Source: Perkinsus olseni (taxonomy: Eukaryota; Perkinsozoa; Perkinsida; Perkinsidae). From it: 64,000 nucleotides of DNA. Position numbers and translations under genes: made by a program. The notes beneath the pieces are model-generated. The model did not search any database. It was given only the letters and a program-made list of their open reading frames with translations, and was not told the DNA's origin. The stretch's first letter is position 1. The number at the start of each line of letters is the position of its first letter. The DNA is taken from positions 1-64,000 of the forward strand of contig JABANP010000199.1 in assembly GCA_013115135.1 (NCBI GenBank). Reading direction: 5' to 3'. Shown here one piece after another: positions 1 to 10,162 of the stretch.

Positions 1-1256
1 GAAGAACATACATCGTGCGCGAAGAATCGAATTCCCATCGTATTTTTTTCGAAGTTTGATCCCGGTTTTTCATATTACACAGCTTTTACTTCTGCTACCG
101 CATTGCTTGGAAACACGTTCCAAACTCTCCCTGCTCCTCGTAATATATCTTTCATAGTGTGATCGATTTACGTTGATTAATTGGGTTAAACCGTCACAGA
201 AAAAAATGTCCGGAGTAATTTTCTTTACAAAGGATTATGCTGCTCAATATCTTCCATCGCTAACAGATTCTTCATGTTCGCGTTTGTCTCTGTGCATAGA
301 GTTTGCCGTACTTGCCGGAAAGCAGGACTATGCGTAGACACTTCCCAGGTTCGGTATGGTGTGATGTGAACATAGTTATCGCCCCTCACAGATGTGCGCC
401 GATGTACCAGGTGTTAAAACGTCGCGAAATGTTATTTCCGTTCAGAACCATATCTCTCCCGCTGATTGAGTTTGCCCAAGCATACGAACTAAACCTACTC
501 TTAAACTCCTCTACACCTATAGTGAGAAGTAAGACTTACGCTTAACGGTAGATGCGAATACAAATACAGCTTCTTACTAACATGCGCCGATTTACTCCGT
601 GTTACAACGTCACGAGATGCTATTACGCGATTTCGCTCTTTAATTGTAGGCATTTTTCCTGTTCTTGTTCGGCTCCTTTCAAATCAACGGTCCCACGGTC
701 GAGCGGCTCAAGTTTGGAGACGAGCGTCGCTCGTCGAGCGAGTTCGTTCCCGGAAAAGTTGAAGGAAGTAACTGGGTGGGCGGTTGTATACCTTGACTAG
801 AGGTGAAGAGATCGAGCTACGCATGTGAACTTTCTTCCCAGACATTGGTAGTACACGCTTTCAATCGTGCAATCGTCGGACTAGGGAAATCTTTCCTCTC
901 CTGTCGTTCGCCCATTGTAATTTACGCTTCATTGTTGGGCACACAAGTAACATGATGTTAGTGTCGACTCCACACTGAGTATCGGCGGAATGCGGCTTCG
1001 GCTTCGGTAACTATCTCCGCTGTACCGTGCTCGAAGTTCATAATTATATTCTCTCCGATCCCGCGGTAAGTAAAGTTTCCTTCACCCGGAATCCGGGTTC
1101 CGGATGTAAACTACATAGAAGTTACAAAGCGGTAAGTGCATGGGTGTATCATCAGTGTCATCTCTCATCCGGAACAGCTGTCCAAACTGGGAGTTTGGTA
1201 CGGCATCTTCGAGGGACAGGTTGGTTGCCCAAAGAGAACAGTTCTTCGATCCCACT
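1..1256. other. No supportable gene
   Basis: Only short overlapping open frames are present, with no recognisable domain, clear exon chain or RNA gene. Confidence 0.5.
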
Positions 1257-1319
1257 ATTGCAGTGCAACAGTTGGCAGCTGTTCATACTATGAACAGCTG
1301 CCAACTGTTGCACTGCAAT
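1257..1319. repeat. Perfect 31-base inverted repeat, 1-base centre
   Basis: The left arm (1257-1287) and right arm (1289-1319) are exact reverse complements, separated by a single C at 1288. The flanking bases 1256 and 1320 do not pair, so the arms end sharply. The palindrome explains why short open frames on both strands here share the residues of NSCQLLHCN. It could be a hairpin RNA source, a remnant of an inverted-repeat element, or an assembly fold-back. Confidence 0.9.
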
Positions 1320-1741
1320 GAACTTGATAGTATTGGCAGTGTAACAGCTTGGCAGTAGTACCTCAGATGCAAGTCCATGTGATGCATGTTTGGACAGGAG
1401 GTCTGAGATATCGTAGCACAATTCCCGTTGAGTGAAGGGTAGCAGGATTTTCAGGCACTATCAGGGCCGCCCGGGAGAGGAGGATATCTGAATTCGGGTG
1501 GAACTGGTAATACTTTCATGGCTATCCAAATGCGGCCGTCGTGATCGACGGCGACGCTGAGGACCACTGCCAGCGTAGCATATGTTACGCAGTGTAATTT
1601 ACACTCTGCCGGAGGCTCCGACTCGGAGCTGTTATATCGGATGGCAAAATGGCAGTTTACAACCGGTAGAGTCGTCCTGCTACAAGCTCACGTGGAATCA
1701 CACATGTCTCCGGCCAGTCTGAATCATGTGAATTACGTCTA
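1320..1741. other. No supportable gene
   Basis: A partial echo of the palindrome arm (GGCAGTGTAACAGCTTGGCAG) occurs near 1334-1355. Nothing else is recognised. Confidence 0.4.
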
Positions 1742-2265
1742 CTAGGCTCCGAGCTTCAAGCTCGGGAGTTGCAACGGTTGAACGCAAGAAAAGGCCTGGG
1801 GATACTTCGGGTGGAATTTCACTACATATGGTGATCGGCCAAACTCGTTAAGTGCTAGCTTAGCATACTCCTCTGATTGGTAAGCTCTAATAGAGAGATT
1901 TTGTAGGATCTGGAGGCGAGTCATAAGTACTGACGTGAAAGTGGTCACCACAACGTGATGGGACAGATCGCTAAGAGGCAAGGTATAGCGCTGTTGCGAC
2001 ATCTGATAGGGGGTCTTTGCGGGGCCCTGCGAAGAAAGCCCGCCCAACGGGCGGGCTACCTACCGTGTACATGCACAAGGTAAGATCGCCCATCACTCCA
2101 TTGGATGCGCATAAGCTGCTCCATGAGGTCTTCCGATGTGGCTCCTCCAAGCGGTTTGGACTTCCTCCACCACTTCCTCGGACTTAAGCAACGGAAAGGG
2201 CGATGTCTGAATGTAGATTCACGGAGTATTTTACACTCGCTCAGCCTGATTCGTCTCCAGCGCAT
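1742..2265 (-). CDS. Hypothetical protein, probably two exons
   Basis: Function is not recognised. On the minus strand a frame with SEDLMEQLMRIQWSDGRSYL is followed by an intron-like stretch ending TTCTTCGCAG near 2026. A second open frame then runs to a stop at 1742 and contains AYQSEEYAKLALNEFGRSPY. If the donor is GTACAC (about 2070), the two parts join in phase with an intron of about 44 bases. That intron holds a perfect GC-rich hairpin (2038-2056). A competing frame (SEEVVEEVQTAWRSHI) overlaps the first exon, so the 5' part and start codon are uncertain. It may be a fragment of a longer gene. Confidence 0.3.
2038..2056. repeat. GC-rich hairpin, 8-bp stem, 3-base loop
   Basis: GCCCGCCC and GGGCGGGC flank AAC, and on the minus strand the hairpin is followed by TTTCTTCG. 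It resembles a bacterial intrinsic terminator, but it lies within a predicted eukaryotic intron, so an RNA-structure role or chance is more likely. Confidence 0.5.
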
Positions 2266-2937
2266 TTCATTTTTTTATTCATTAGACCCTGGCTTTTTAT
2301 CGATCTCTCTTTTTGAGTGCCTCTATTTTTGCGGCCTCCGATATCAATCTCTTTCTAATGAAATCACGACTTGTGATACACTCTCATGAGTCTCGTGTAA
2401 GGAGGCCCCGACGCATATGATATAAGTTGTATTGGCCAAATCCGATGATGATGATGTGGCAATCCGACCGATTGCGGTAATTTTTATCGATACCTAAACC
2501 CTTCGCTTCCTCCAGTTATTTCAGGAAAGCCGGCGAGTATGTCTTACACCTCTCGATTTTGATCCAGTTATTCTGCCTTCAAGTACTACAATCTTCTACA
2601 TACCTCCTACTACTGCAGATGTACCAATCATTCTCCTCACCTCATCATTTCTCTCGCAGCCTTTTACTACACGTGCTACCATTGCCCCTGCTACTACTCT
2701 ACTCTAAATGCTCGCCTTCAAAAAGACGAAAGTTGACTGTCGAATCTATACTATAGTCATTCCCAGATCTCTTTTTTCATCGACACCAACATTCATCCCC
2801 CAACTGGAGATTCGGTTGGAGACTCCGATCTCCATCTCTATGTACCCGTTTCATCATACGCACTATCTACTTCTGAAACCTATCCTCGCTACTCTGTAAC
2901 GACCCTTGTGCTAACCTAACTTCTATCAAATACTCAA
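2266..2937. other. No supportable gene; pyrimidine-rich stretch
   Basis: Around 2550-2900 the plus strand is strongly C/T-rich, giving weak Leu/Ser/Pro-rich frames. No conserved protein is recognised. Confidence 0.4.
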
Positions 2938-3448
2938 CTATCTTGGACGTACACTACTTTTGATTCTCTTACAAGCTGCATATACTCCGAGCGTGAGCGA
3001 ACCATAGAACACGTCCGAAATAACGCTAGATTGATACTGTTTCCCCCACTTGTGAGAAGTGCAGGCACAAGTGAGCTCCTTATGGATCCTAGCTGTTCCT
3101 CGAGCGTAGCGAGGGACGTGGTCCCTCTGACTAAGAGCTAGAGAACCCCGGAGCGGAGCGACGGGTTCTGCTAGTATATCCTGAAAAGAGAACACTGATA
3201 ACGAAAATCTACGCAACTGCAAGACTCACCGCTTTTCCTCTCTTCTCGAATTCCTTTTCAAGCTTATCCCGAGCCTCATCGACCTCATCGGAGCCAACCT
3301 CGTCCGGAATCTCGTCGGAGCCAACCTCGTCCAACTTCTTCCCCGACACCCCTCCGCCACGTTTCTTACCCGGCACCTGCCCCCCGCTCTGTAGAACTAC
3401 GGCCGAGGCAAGCCCCACAAGGGAGGAAAAGCGAACGATGGCAACCAT
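2938..3448 (-). CDS. Small protein with signal-like start, two exons
   Basis: Function unknown. Exon 1 (3448-3230) starts MVAIVRFSSLVGLASAVVLQ, a convincing signal peptide or membrane anchor. It is followed by a Gly/Lys stretch and two DEVGSDE units in an acidic, helix-prone region. A donor (GCG|GTGAGT) and an acceptor (TTTTCAG|GAT at 3180) define a 49-base intron that joins the exons in phase 0. Exon 2 (3180-2938) adds 80 residues, contains CACTSHKW, and ends in a mildly hydrophobic segment (FYGSLTLGVYAACKR) and a basic tail. The predicted product is about 153 residues. It could be secreted, or anchored at both ends. No homologue is recognised. Confidence 0.5.
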
Positions 3449-3943
3449 AAGAATTCAAAAATAGCGAGTGTTTTCTGGAAATCCTGAATTCGTGCTCTAT
3501 CAAAAGCTCTCGCAATAAAATAGAAAAAACGCCCAGATGAACTAGCGAGCATTCAAGTGCACGATCAATGCGGAAGTCCCTGCCCGCCCAGGGGGGCTAT
3601 TCCTCGTTTTGGCTTGAATCGCTCTCAGCCAGGTTGAATGTGAATACCACGGCAAGGTTCTAACGTCTATTTTGTAGCCTGGTGTGTGCGCCGACCTTTC
3701 GGGTTGTCAGTATCTGTGTGACTACGACTGCCGATCTCAATGAACATCCCACGAATTTTCGATGCCGGAATGAGGTCAGTGCGAAACGAGTATACAAACA
3801 TCGCAATACCCCGTCCAGGTCTCGATTCGAGGGGATCTCTGATAGCATCCCCCTGCTTGATCCGATGAAGGTATTCGGCTTGGTAAGATCGCAGGAACAC
3901 TCAACTAGTCTTGGAGCAGGCATTCCAATAACCTTGATAGCTC
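3449..3943. other. Ambiguous region with overlapping frames on both strands
   Basis: Between 3660 and 3925 both strands have open frames of 77-94 codons, none recognisable. One minus-strand frame (YSFRTDLIPASKIRGMFIEI) looks more protein-like than the others, but neither start nor splice context supports it. Confidence 0.3.
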
Positions 3944-4105
3944 ATGGACGTAGGAGAACGAAGTGAGGGCAAAAAGAACGCAAAACTCACGGACTTTACC
4001 TCAGACACTAACTTCTGGGAACGGTACCTTGATGCCTACCGCTTCCCTGAAACCCGGGCGAAGCGTCGTAGCGCGAAGGCAATGCTTGGGATTGCACCAG
4101 AATGA
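3944..4105 (+). CDS. Possible 53-residue small protein
   Basis: An ATG-initiated frame runs from 3944 to a TGA at 4103-4105. It is charged and helix-prone, with TNFWERYLDAYRFPETRAKR in the second half followed by SAKAMLGIAPE. Residue choice is protein-like and the frame overlaps the weaker frames to its left. It could be a genuine short gene, a terminal exon, or a relic of a mobile element. No homologue is recognised. Confidence 0.3.
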   Translation: MDVGERSEGKKNAKLTDFTSDTNFWERYLDAYRFPETRAKRRSAKAMLGIAPE

Positions 4106-4932
4106 ATATACTTGAATGTATAGAAACGAGTCCAAGAACTACCAGAAGTATCATCATCATTATCATCATCCGGCTCTAAGCCCGGACGTCGTCAATATCA
4201 AGAGGAGAGGGACAAGCCCACGGTCTCGTCGAGTCTTGGAAATATCTCAACTGGAAGAGGGTACGATGTGCTGAGATATTGGATATCTTCCAAGTCGGCT
4301 TGAAACCTCGCTAGGAATGTCTGTAGAGGCCGGTGGTGCGCACTCCTTGAAGCGGTATCCTGTCTGGGTAGCCTCGAGGCATCAGCTTTCTGCAAGAAGT
4401 TCCCTGAGCTGGGCAGCCTCTTGGGTGCGGATATTTGTAGGCAGCTCGATGAGAATGCTGAGATTCATCGTCTCCGAGGCCGGCATCGAAATGGAGATTT
4501 TCATCGGCGCTCGCGAGCGGAACTATAGCGAAGGAGCACCACTATATCTCGTTCCTATCAATCGGGAACTTTTGCGTCGTTAATGATCGAGCTACGGCAA
4601 TGACGCGTCATTCCCAACAGCCTCTGGAACTGTGAGATGCCATAAAAGGAGTTCCCCAAGAGGTTCCCCTTGAGCTCACCGGTCGAGGGATGACTGCGTA
4701 CTTTTCGTTGTTAGTAGTACACCTTGTTAGTAGTAGTCTAGTACACCTTTGCAGGCCCTTTTCTTCGCGTGCTTTGTTCATCGCTTCATCACTTCTCGTG
4801 GAATGGCGGCGTCTATTAGAAGTGGTAGAACAGCCGGGGACATCCCATCCGAATATCAGAAATCAGTGAATCCCTTCTTCCTGGTGCGTACCGATTGTCT
4901 CTTCGGACGGCTTCCATGATCTCGGCCAGGCT
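4106..4932. other. No clear gene; ATC-type triplet run
   Basis: An ATCATCATC-like run lies at about 4148-4171. On the minus strand a short frame (MKISISMPASETMNLSILIE, start near 4500) and a second frame ending near 4198 look partly protein-like but cannot be joined convincingly. Confidence 0.3.
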
Positions 4933-7328
4933 ATGAGTAAGTTCCGTCGTCGAAGGTGGGAGGAAGTCATTGACATCTGCAGCGGACTCTTGCATGAAAA
5001 CCCGAGGTAGGCCGGAGTAAGAATGCAGCGACACTGTACGGCTCGGGTCTGTTGGCCATGGGAACAAATCCGCGCCTAGATTGCCGATGAGTTCTACTTT
5101 CGATGGGGGTATCTATTCGCTGTGCGGGGCGAGATTCAATCTTTAGGGACGAGTCAGCCTGGTTCCTCAAGTGTCGAGCGTTGGCGATGAAGAACTTCAT
5201 AGATGATTTGGAGTGCGATGAGGACCCCCTGGGCGACTTGATTGCAGAGGAGGGCGCAATGAACTCAGCACCGCGGTACGTGCGACATGGTCGACTCGCG
5301 TGATGCAGCCATTCATAGACCGGGGACAAGTCTGCAGAGGCCCGTCAGCAAGGCGATTGGGAAGACTCGGCCAACCAGCAATAATGGCAGGCCAATCACC
5401 GGCTTCGCGAGGCCTGGAACCAACAGTGATCGTGGGCGGTGTGGTGCTGTCGGTTGAGTCTTCTTGTAGGCGGACGGGCTCCGCAGTCAGCTACGGGGCG
5501 TGATCAATTATCCACGGCACTCCAGCAGCTCAATAGAGGAGCCAGTGGCAGACCGATGACGTCGTCCGTGGGTCGCCCCACCACCAGTCTCGGGCGTTTG
5601 GTAGGTCGGGAATACAGAGACTGTGAGGGTTGAACACCAAAGCAGGTCCGGATTGGCACCGCGTCACTGCAGAACGACCCCGATGGAGAGTTCATCGTAC
5701 CCTCAGCGATCAACTTTCAGAAGTACGCGGGGAGAACCCACACCGGCGGAGTTCGTGTGGCTGAACAGGTTTGTTCACAATCAAGCTCTCGCCAAAGCAT
5801 TGATGGACTTCATCGTTTTCGTGCTGCGCGATATGGGGTAGGCGTCCACGTAGCTGTCTGGCGAACCTGCTCTGGCGGTAGGAAGGCGTTGGAGCTCGCG
5901 AGTGAAGCGACCAAGCTGTGTGACTACGAGGACTGGTGGTGGAAGGTGGGTCCTCGTCGAGGCGATCTGATGCGGAGGGTGGGGTTGGTTTCATCGAGGA
6001 GTAGATCGTCGTATGGTAGATCTAGTTCGTAGCACAGGAGTAATCTAGAACTGCATCCCTGTGCAGAGCCGAACCCCTCGTCGTCTCAGGCAAGATTGGG
6101 GAAGTGCTACTTTCATCTGGGTCTATTCCGAGACGCTGAGAAGCAACTGTTGTCTGCGTTCAAGACGAGCGATGATATACTGACGACGATGGAGCTCAGC
6201 AGGGTGTATCTCAAACTTGACCAGGTGTGATTGTAGATGATGCTGGGCGCTTGCTCATCAGTATTTTACGTGTGTGAACTGCGCGGAGTCGAAGTGGGCC
6301 CCTGTTATTTGGGTAGGATGAACTCGGAGAGTGTGGCGTTGACGCAGAACGTGTGATGGCATGCAATCGTCATTCAGCCTCTGGTCGCCATCGATACTTA
6401 CAAAAAGTCTTCCCTTCAATACCCTGGAGACCCCAGTGTGAGATTAGGGATCGCGCGAGTTGCTGCAGCTATCGGGGACGAATCGGCGAGTGTCGATGTT
6501 TACAAAGAGTAAGACAAACTGGCATGACCACACCGTTTATTGATGGATGGACGGCGAAAGAGCACACGAAGTTGACATGTCAGGGTTCTACAGCTCGATC
6601 CAGTGAACTGTGAGGGTATAGCCTCGTTGGCAGCGCATCACTTCTACAACGATCAGCCCGAGGTTGCTCTGCGATACTACAGGCGTCTGCTGCAGCTGGG
6701 CGTGGTAGCGAGCCCTGAGCTGTGGAACAATCTCGGTAGTAGTACTCGAGCCAATGGTGATCTTCGATCCGTTAGTAAGGTCTGAGCTGCTTCTACGGCC
6801 AGCATTATGATCTCTGCCTTACATGCATGGAAAGGGCCCTCATGTTCGCTGATGATAAGACTCTTGCGGATGTTTGGTATAACATTGGACATGTAAGTTC
6901 GAGCTCTCTCTGGACCTCTCTAATATGTGTTTTAGATAGGAATTGGCGTTGGCGATCTCGCCTTCGCATACCAAGCCTTCAAGGTGTCGGTGTCCTACGA
7001 CAACACTCATGCAGAGAGTCTGAACAACATCGGGGTCCTCGAGTTGAGGAAAGGCAATACCGAGTTGGCCAGGAGTCTTTTTCAGAGGTAAGACCGCCAT
7101 CTTCATGCCCTGCATGAGTACATGCGTTCTGGTCCTTTGTTGCTCAGCTCTATAAGTGCGGATGGCAGCCTCTACGAGCCCTCGTACAATGCCTCCCTCA
7201 TTTCTCACGATGAAGGGAACGTGCAGGAATGTTTGGAGAACCTCAACGCATCTCTGGACAAGTTCCCCGAGCACACCGATTCTAACGAGTTGATGAAAAC
7301 GTTGAAGGAGCGTCTCATGGGGTTGTGA
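4933..7328 (+). CDS. TTC8/BBS8, TPR subunit of the BBSome
   Basis: TTC8 is a tetratricopeptide-repeat subunit of the BBSome, the coat that moves membrane proteins in and out of cilia and flagella. Short introns split the gene, but the exons join in phase into a protein collinear with animal TTC8. It begins FRRRRWEEVIDICSGLLHEN, then DESAWFLKCRALAMKNFIDD, then the linker motifs GRPITGFARPGT and VRIGTASLQNDPDGEF. The TPR part follows: YEDWWWKV, LGKCYFHLGLFRDAEKQLL, HHFYNDQPEVALRYYRRLL, LADVWYNIGH and ESLNNIGVLELRKGN. It ends KERLMGL with a stop at 7326-7328. The start at 4933 (MSKFRRRR) may be internal, because CAG just before it could be the acceptor of a still earlier exon coding about 12 residues. 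I found no frame break in this gene. Confidence 0.88.
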
Positions 7329-7940
7329 TCACGTACATGTCTCATACAGGCTGCGGGGTGTTGAGTTCCTTAGATATGCTCGCTACGACCGACGGACAGC
7401 GAGCGAGTCACGGCTCTCCACTGTTGTACTCGGCACAGCGCCCAATGTGACCGTCCCGCACAATACGTTCTTTGAGGCGAAGAGTGCCAACATACGATGG
7501 AAAAGAGACCACCTCGTTCAGCACGGTGTTTAGCGAAAACATCAACGAACAATATCTCCGTCTCGAGGGGACTGCCCAAGAACTTTCGAGGATTACGAGC
7601 GTTGACCGAGGCTCCCGGATTGAATGCTGAAACACAATCCCAGTTGAGTTGCTCCACTCTCTCCGAGTTGGGACCCAACATCCCAGCCTACATCAAGCTT
7701 CAGGTCGCGATAGACTGCCTAGTGGAACCTCCTCGTAGAGTATGAAGAGTTCGCATTCGACTGCCTTAGGAACCATCTGGAGCAACTTAACATTACGATG
7801 ATGACAAGACGCGCCTTAAAATTTGCGCTGCACGCATGTGCACGACTTTGGGCGCGCGCTACTTTCGGCGCAGAAATGAAACGGCTGGGGCGCTCAGCTG
7901 CTGCTCCGCTTTACGTATTCTATCAACTCCAACTTGACCG
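7329..7940. other. Intergenic; no supportable gene
   Basis: An 82-codon plus frame (7497-7745) has no recognisable feature. The stretch just before 7941 may hold the promoter of the next gene; GGGCGCGCGCTACTTTCGGCGCAG around 7850 is GC-rich. Confidence 0.4.
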
Positions 7941-8788
7941 ATGAGCTCTGAAGCGCCCGCTGCCGCCACCACTCAGACCTGCCACCACCACTGTCTATCA
8001 GCAGCCTATGTACAGTGTGGTCCAACCGCAGGGTGTGTCCTACGTCCCCTCTGAGTTCCAAGCTCCACAGGCGTAAGATGATTCTTTAGTTGGTATTACA
8101 TCAAGTTCTTTTCTGTGCAGGTCTATGGATCCCGAGAGCATCAAGCACCAGAAGACTCAGAGCCTCTCGATGCTAGATAGCCAGCTGAACATGGCCATGC
8201 AGACTTGCAAGAGCGACTACGAGCAAGCCAAGCAGCAGATCTCCCTTCGTGCCAACTTCGACCTGCAGACTGCAACCGGTGCCGTTGAACAGTCCCGTCA
8301 GCAAGCCTTGTTCGCTCTCGACCAACAGCATCAGCAGCGCCGTATGGAGATTGAGCAGAGAGCCCAGGAGCAGCGCATGCAGATCGAGTCCACTGCTAGC
8401 CAGCTCTGTATGCAGGCTCAGCAGCAGAAGCTTCAGAAGGAGATGAACGACCGCATGGCCAAGCTCCAGAAGGAACAGGCTGAGCGCGAGGCTAAGGCCC
8501 AGCAAACGATGCCGACTTTGCCTCCTCAGCCGACTACCCAGACGGGCTCCTACGTCCCCCCTCTTCAGTACAGTACCATCCCTGCCCTCATGCCCCAACC
8601 TATCTACACTACTGCCGAAGGCGGTGCCGCCACTACTTACTCGACGGTTGGTAACATCTCGTCTTATCCCTGTCAACTATGGTGGTATCCCCGGGTATGC
8701 CGGTCAACCACAGGTCATCAGAACAGTCCGTGTGGTGAGCGATACACAGTCTGCTCAACCTGCCCCTACTACTACCGTCTCCAGTTAG
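7941..8788 (+). CDS. Gln-rich coiled-coil protein, cytoskeletal-like
   Basis: The frame starts MSSEAPAAATTQ, then shifts by one base at about 7977 into a Pro/Tyr/Gln-rich head (VYQQPMYSVVQPQGVSYVP). An intron with GTAAGA and TGTGCAG (about 8075-8120) joins it in phase to a long coiled coil rich in Gln, Arg and Glu (QQHQQRRMEIEQRAQEQRMQ). A tail of Pro/Thr/Tyr follows. A second one-base shift at about 8671 restores the repeat-like tail GYAGQPQVIRTVRVVSDTQ, ending at 8788. The composition resembles cortical or inner-membrane-complex associated proteins of alveolates, but no alveolin repeat is clear. Both breaks are +1 and may be sequence errors. Confidence 0.6.
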
Positions 8789-10162
8789 ACTATTGCCAAT
8801 CAAACGATTGCTTATGTAACAGGAACTAGCGCTCAAGGAACTCTCTTGATGCAATTGCATGAAGAGGAAGGGACTAGTTCTACATTGTTTGATTCTTCAT
8901 CTCGAAATAAGTTGTTGAGTTCATCAGTCTGGCTCTTTGGGTATACCAGTCTGTTCGTTCCATTCAACAGACCTGCTGGGCAATCCTCGATGTAAAGAAC
9001 CTCGTGGTCAATCGTTGACTATTAGATGGCGACTTTGAGCTTCAGAAATGGCCCACCAATTTTGAAATTATCCTTAGTTTCGGTATCTGTGATTCTCGTC
9101 GTACACGCATCTTAAATTGGGGGTATAGTTTCGAGCTGGAGTTGTAACCTCACCTCGTTCGTCCGGGACGAGTCGTGCCCTATATTGTGTTTGGTACACA
9201 GCTCTGTCGGTGTCAGCTAGCCGCAAGTGTCAGCCCATTGCAGGACTCTTGTGCGCGGTCTGATCATCAGTTCCCAATAAGCTGTGGCGCTCAGCGTCTG
9301 AGCCTCAGACCAGTTACTGTTGCGAGTGTGCCCTAATACACCGGTTTTTTCTCTTTCTTTAGTCTCTCTGAGAGGGAGGTTCAGCGTCCGATTCATTGAT
9401 GTATATCGGCATAGTGCCCTGTCGTGCTTGGTCGGCGGTTGTATATGGATATTGCTGTATATCTGCTCCATCGAGCTGCTGAGTCCAGATGATAGTCCAA
9501 TCCTATGGTGTCTTGTGTTCGAGTTGAGTTTTGGCACGCGAAGGCAATGAACTGTGGGAAATCATTATATCCATAAGTATGTGCTGCAAGCAGGGAAGTT
9601 CTTGAGGGGGAGAATTTGAGTGAGCCGAGTATATGCAGTAGTGTCCTCTTCCTGCCACCCAAAGGATCTTAGACGGACAGCGTTCATATGAATTATAATC
9701 CTAGCCAACTTTTTACATCACGAGGGGTGACCGGGGAAAGCGTTTCGCTTGGAGCGAATGCGTTGGTGCACTTGCATGACAGTAGCGCTTTACAAGGGGA
9801 TTGTGAATTGGTTGGTTCCGAGATAACTTGATCTCACTCGGTGCTGTCCGTACCCCACACTACTCCAGCACGCCACTACACTATCGAAGGCGGAAAGAAT
9901 AAACATGGTAATCATGCTTGCCTTTGGCGACACTTCAACACGTTGAGAAGTTATCCAACGTATTCCACTTGCTCCGGGATCCCTAATGGAGGCGAGGCTG
10001 ACTCGTCGGGAAGACTGCTCCTTAGCCACTATGTCGTCGGCTGTACGGGAGTGCGCAGAACAGTGAGCGAGGTATCGCCGGTGTGACTCGAGTAGGTGCT
10101 CCCGCCTCCTGCAAAGGCATTCAGCCCAGCTGCGCAAGCCTGACTACGCTACTTCTGGCCTT
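8789..10162. other. No supportable gene
   Basis: Short open frames occur on both strands (for example 9320-9550 plus and 9790-10137 minus) with no recognised domain. Part of the 9.8-10.1 kb minus frame could be a 3' exon of the channel gene to its right. Confidence 0.4.

Noticed and set aside
8125..8829. C-terminal Cys-rich tail of the coiled-coil protein
   Set aside because: The tail in the uncorrected frame is an artefact of the one-base shift near 8671; the shifted frame restores a composition like the rest of the protein.
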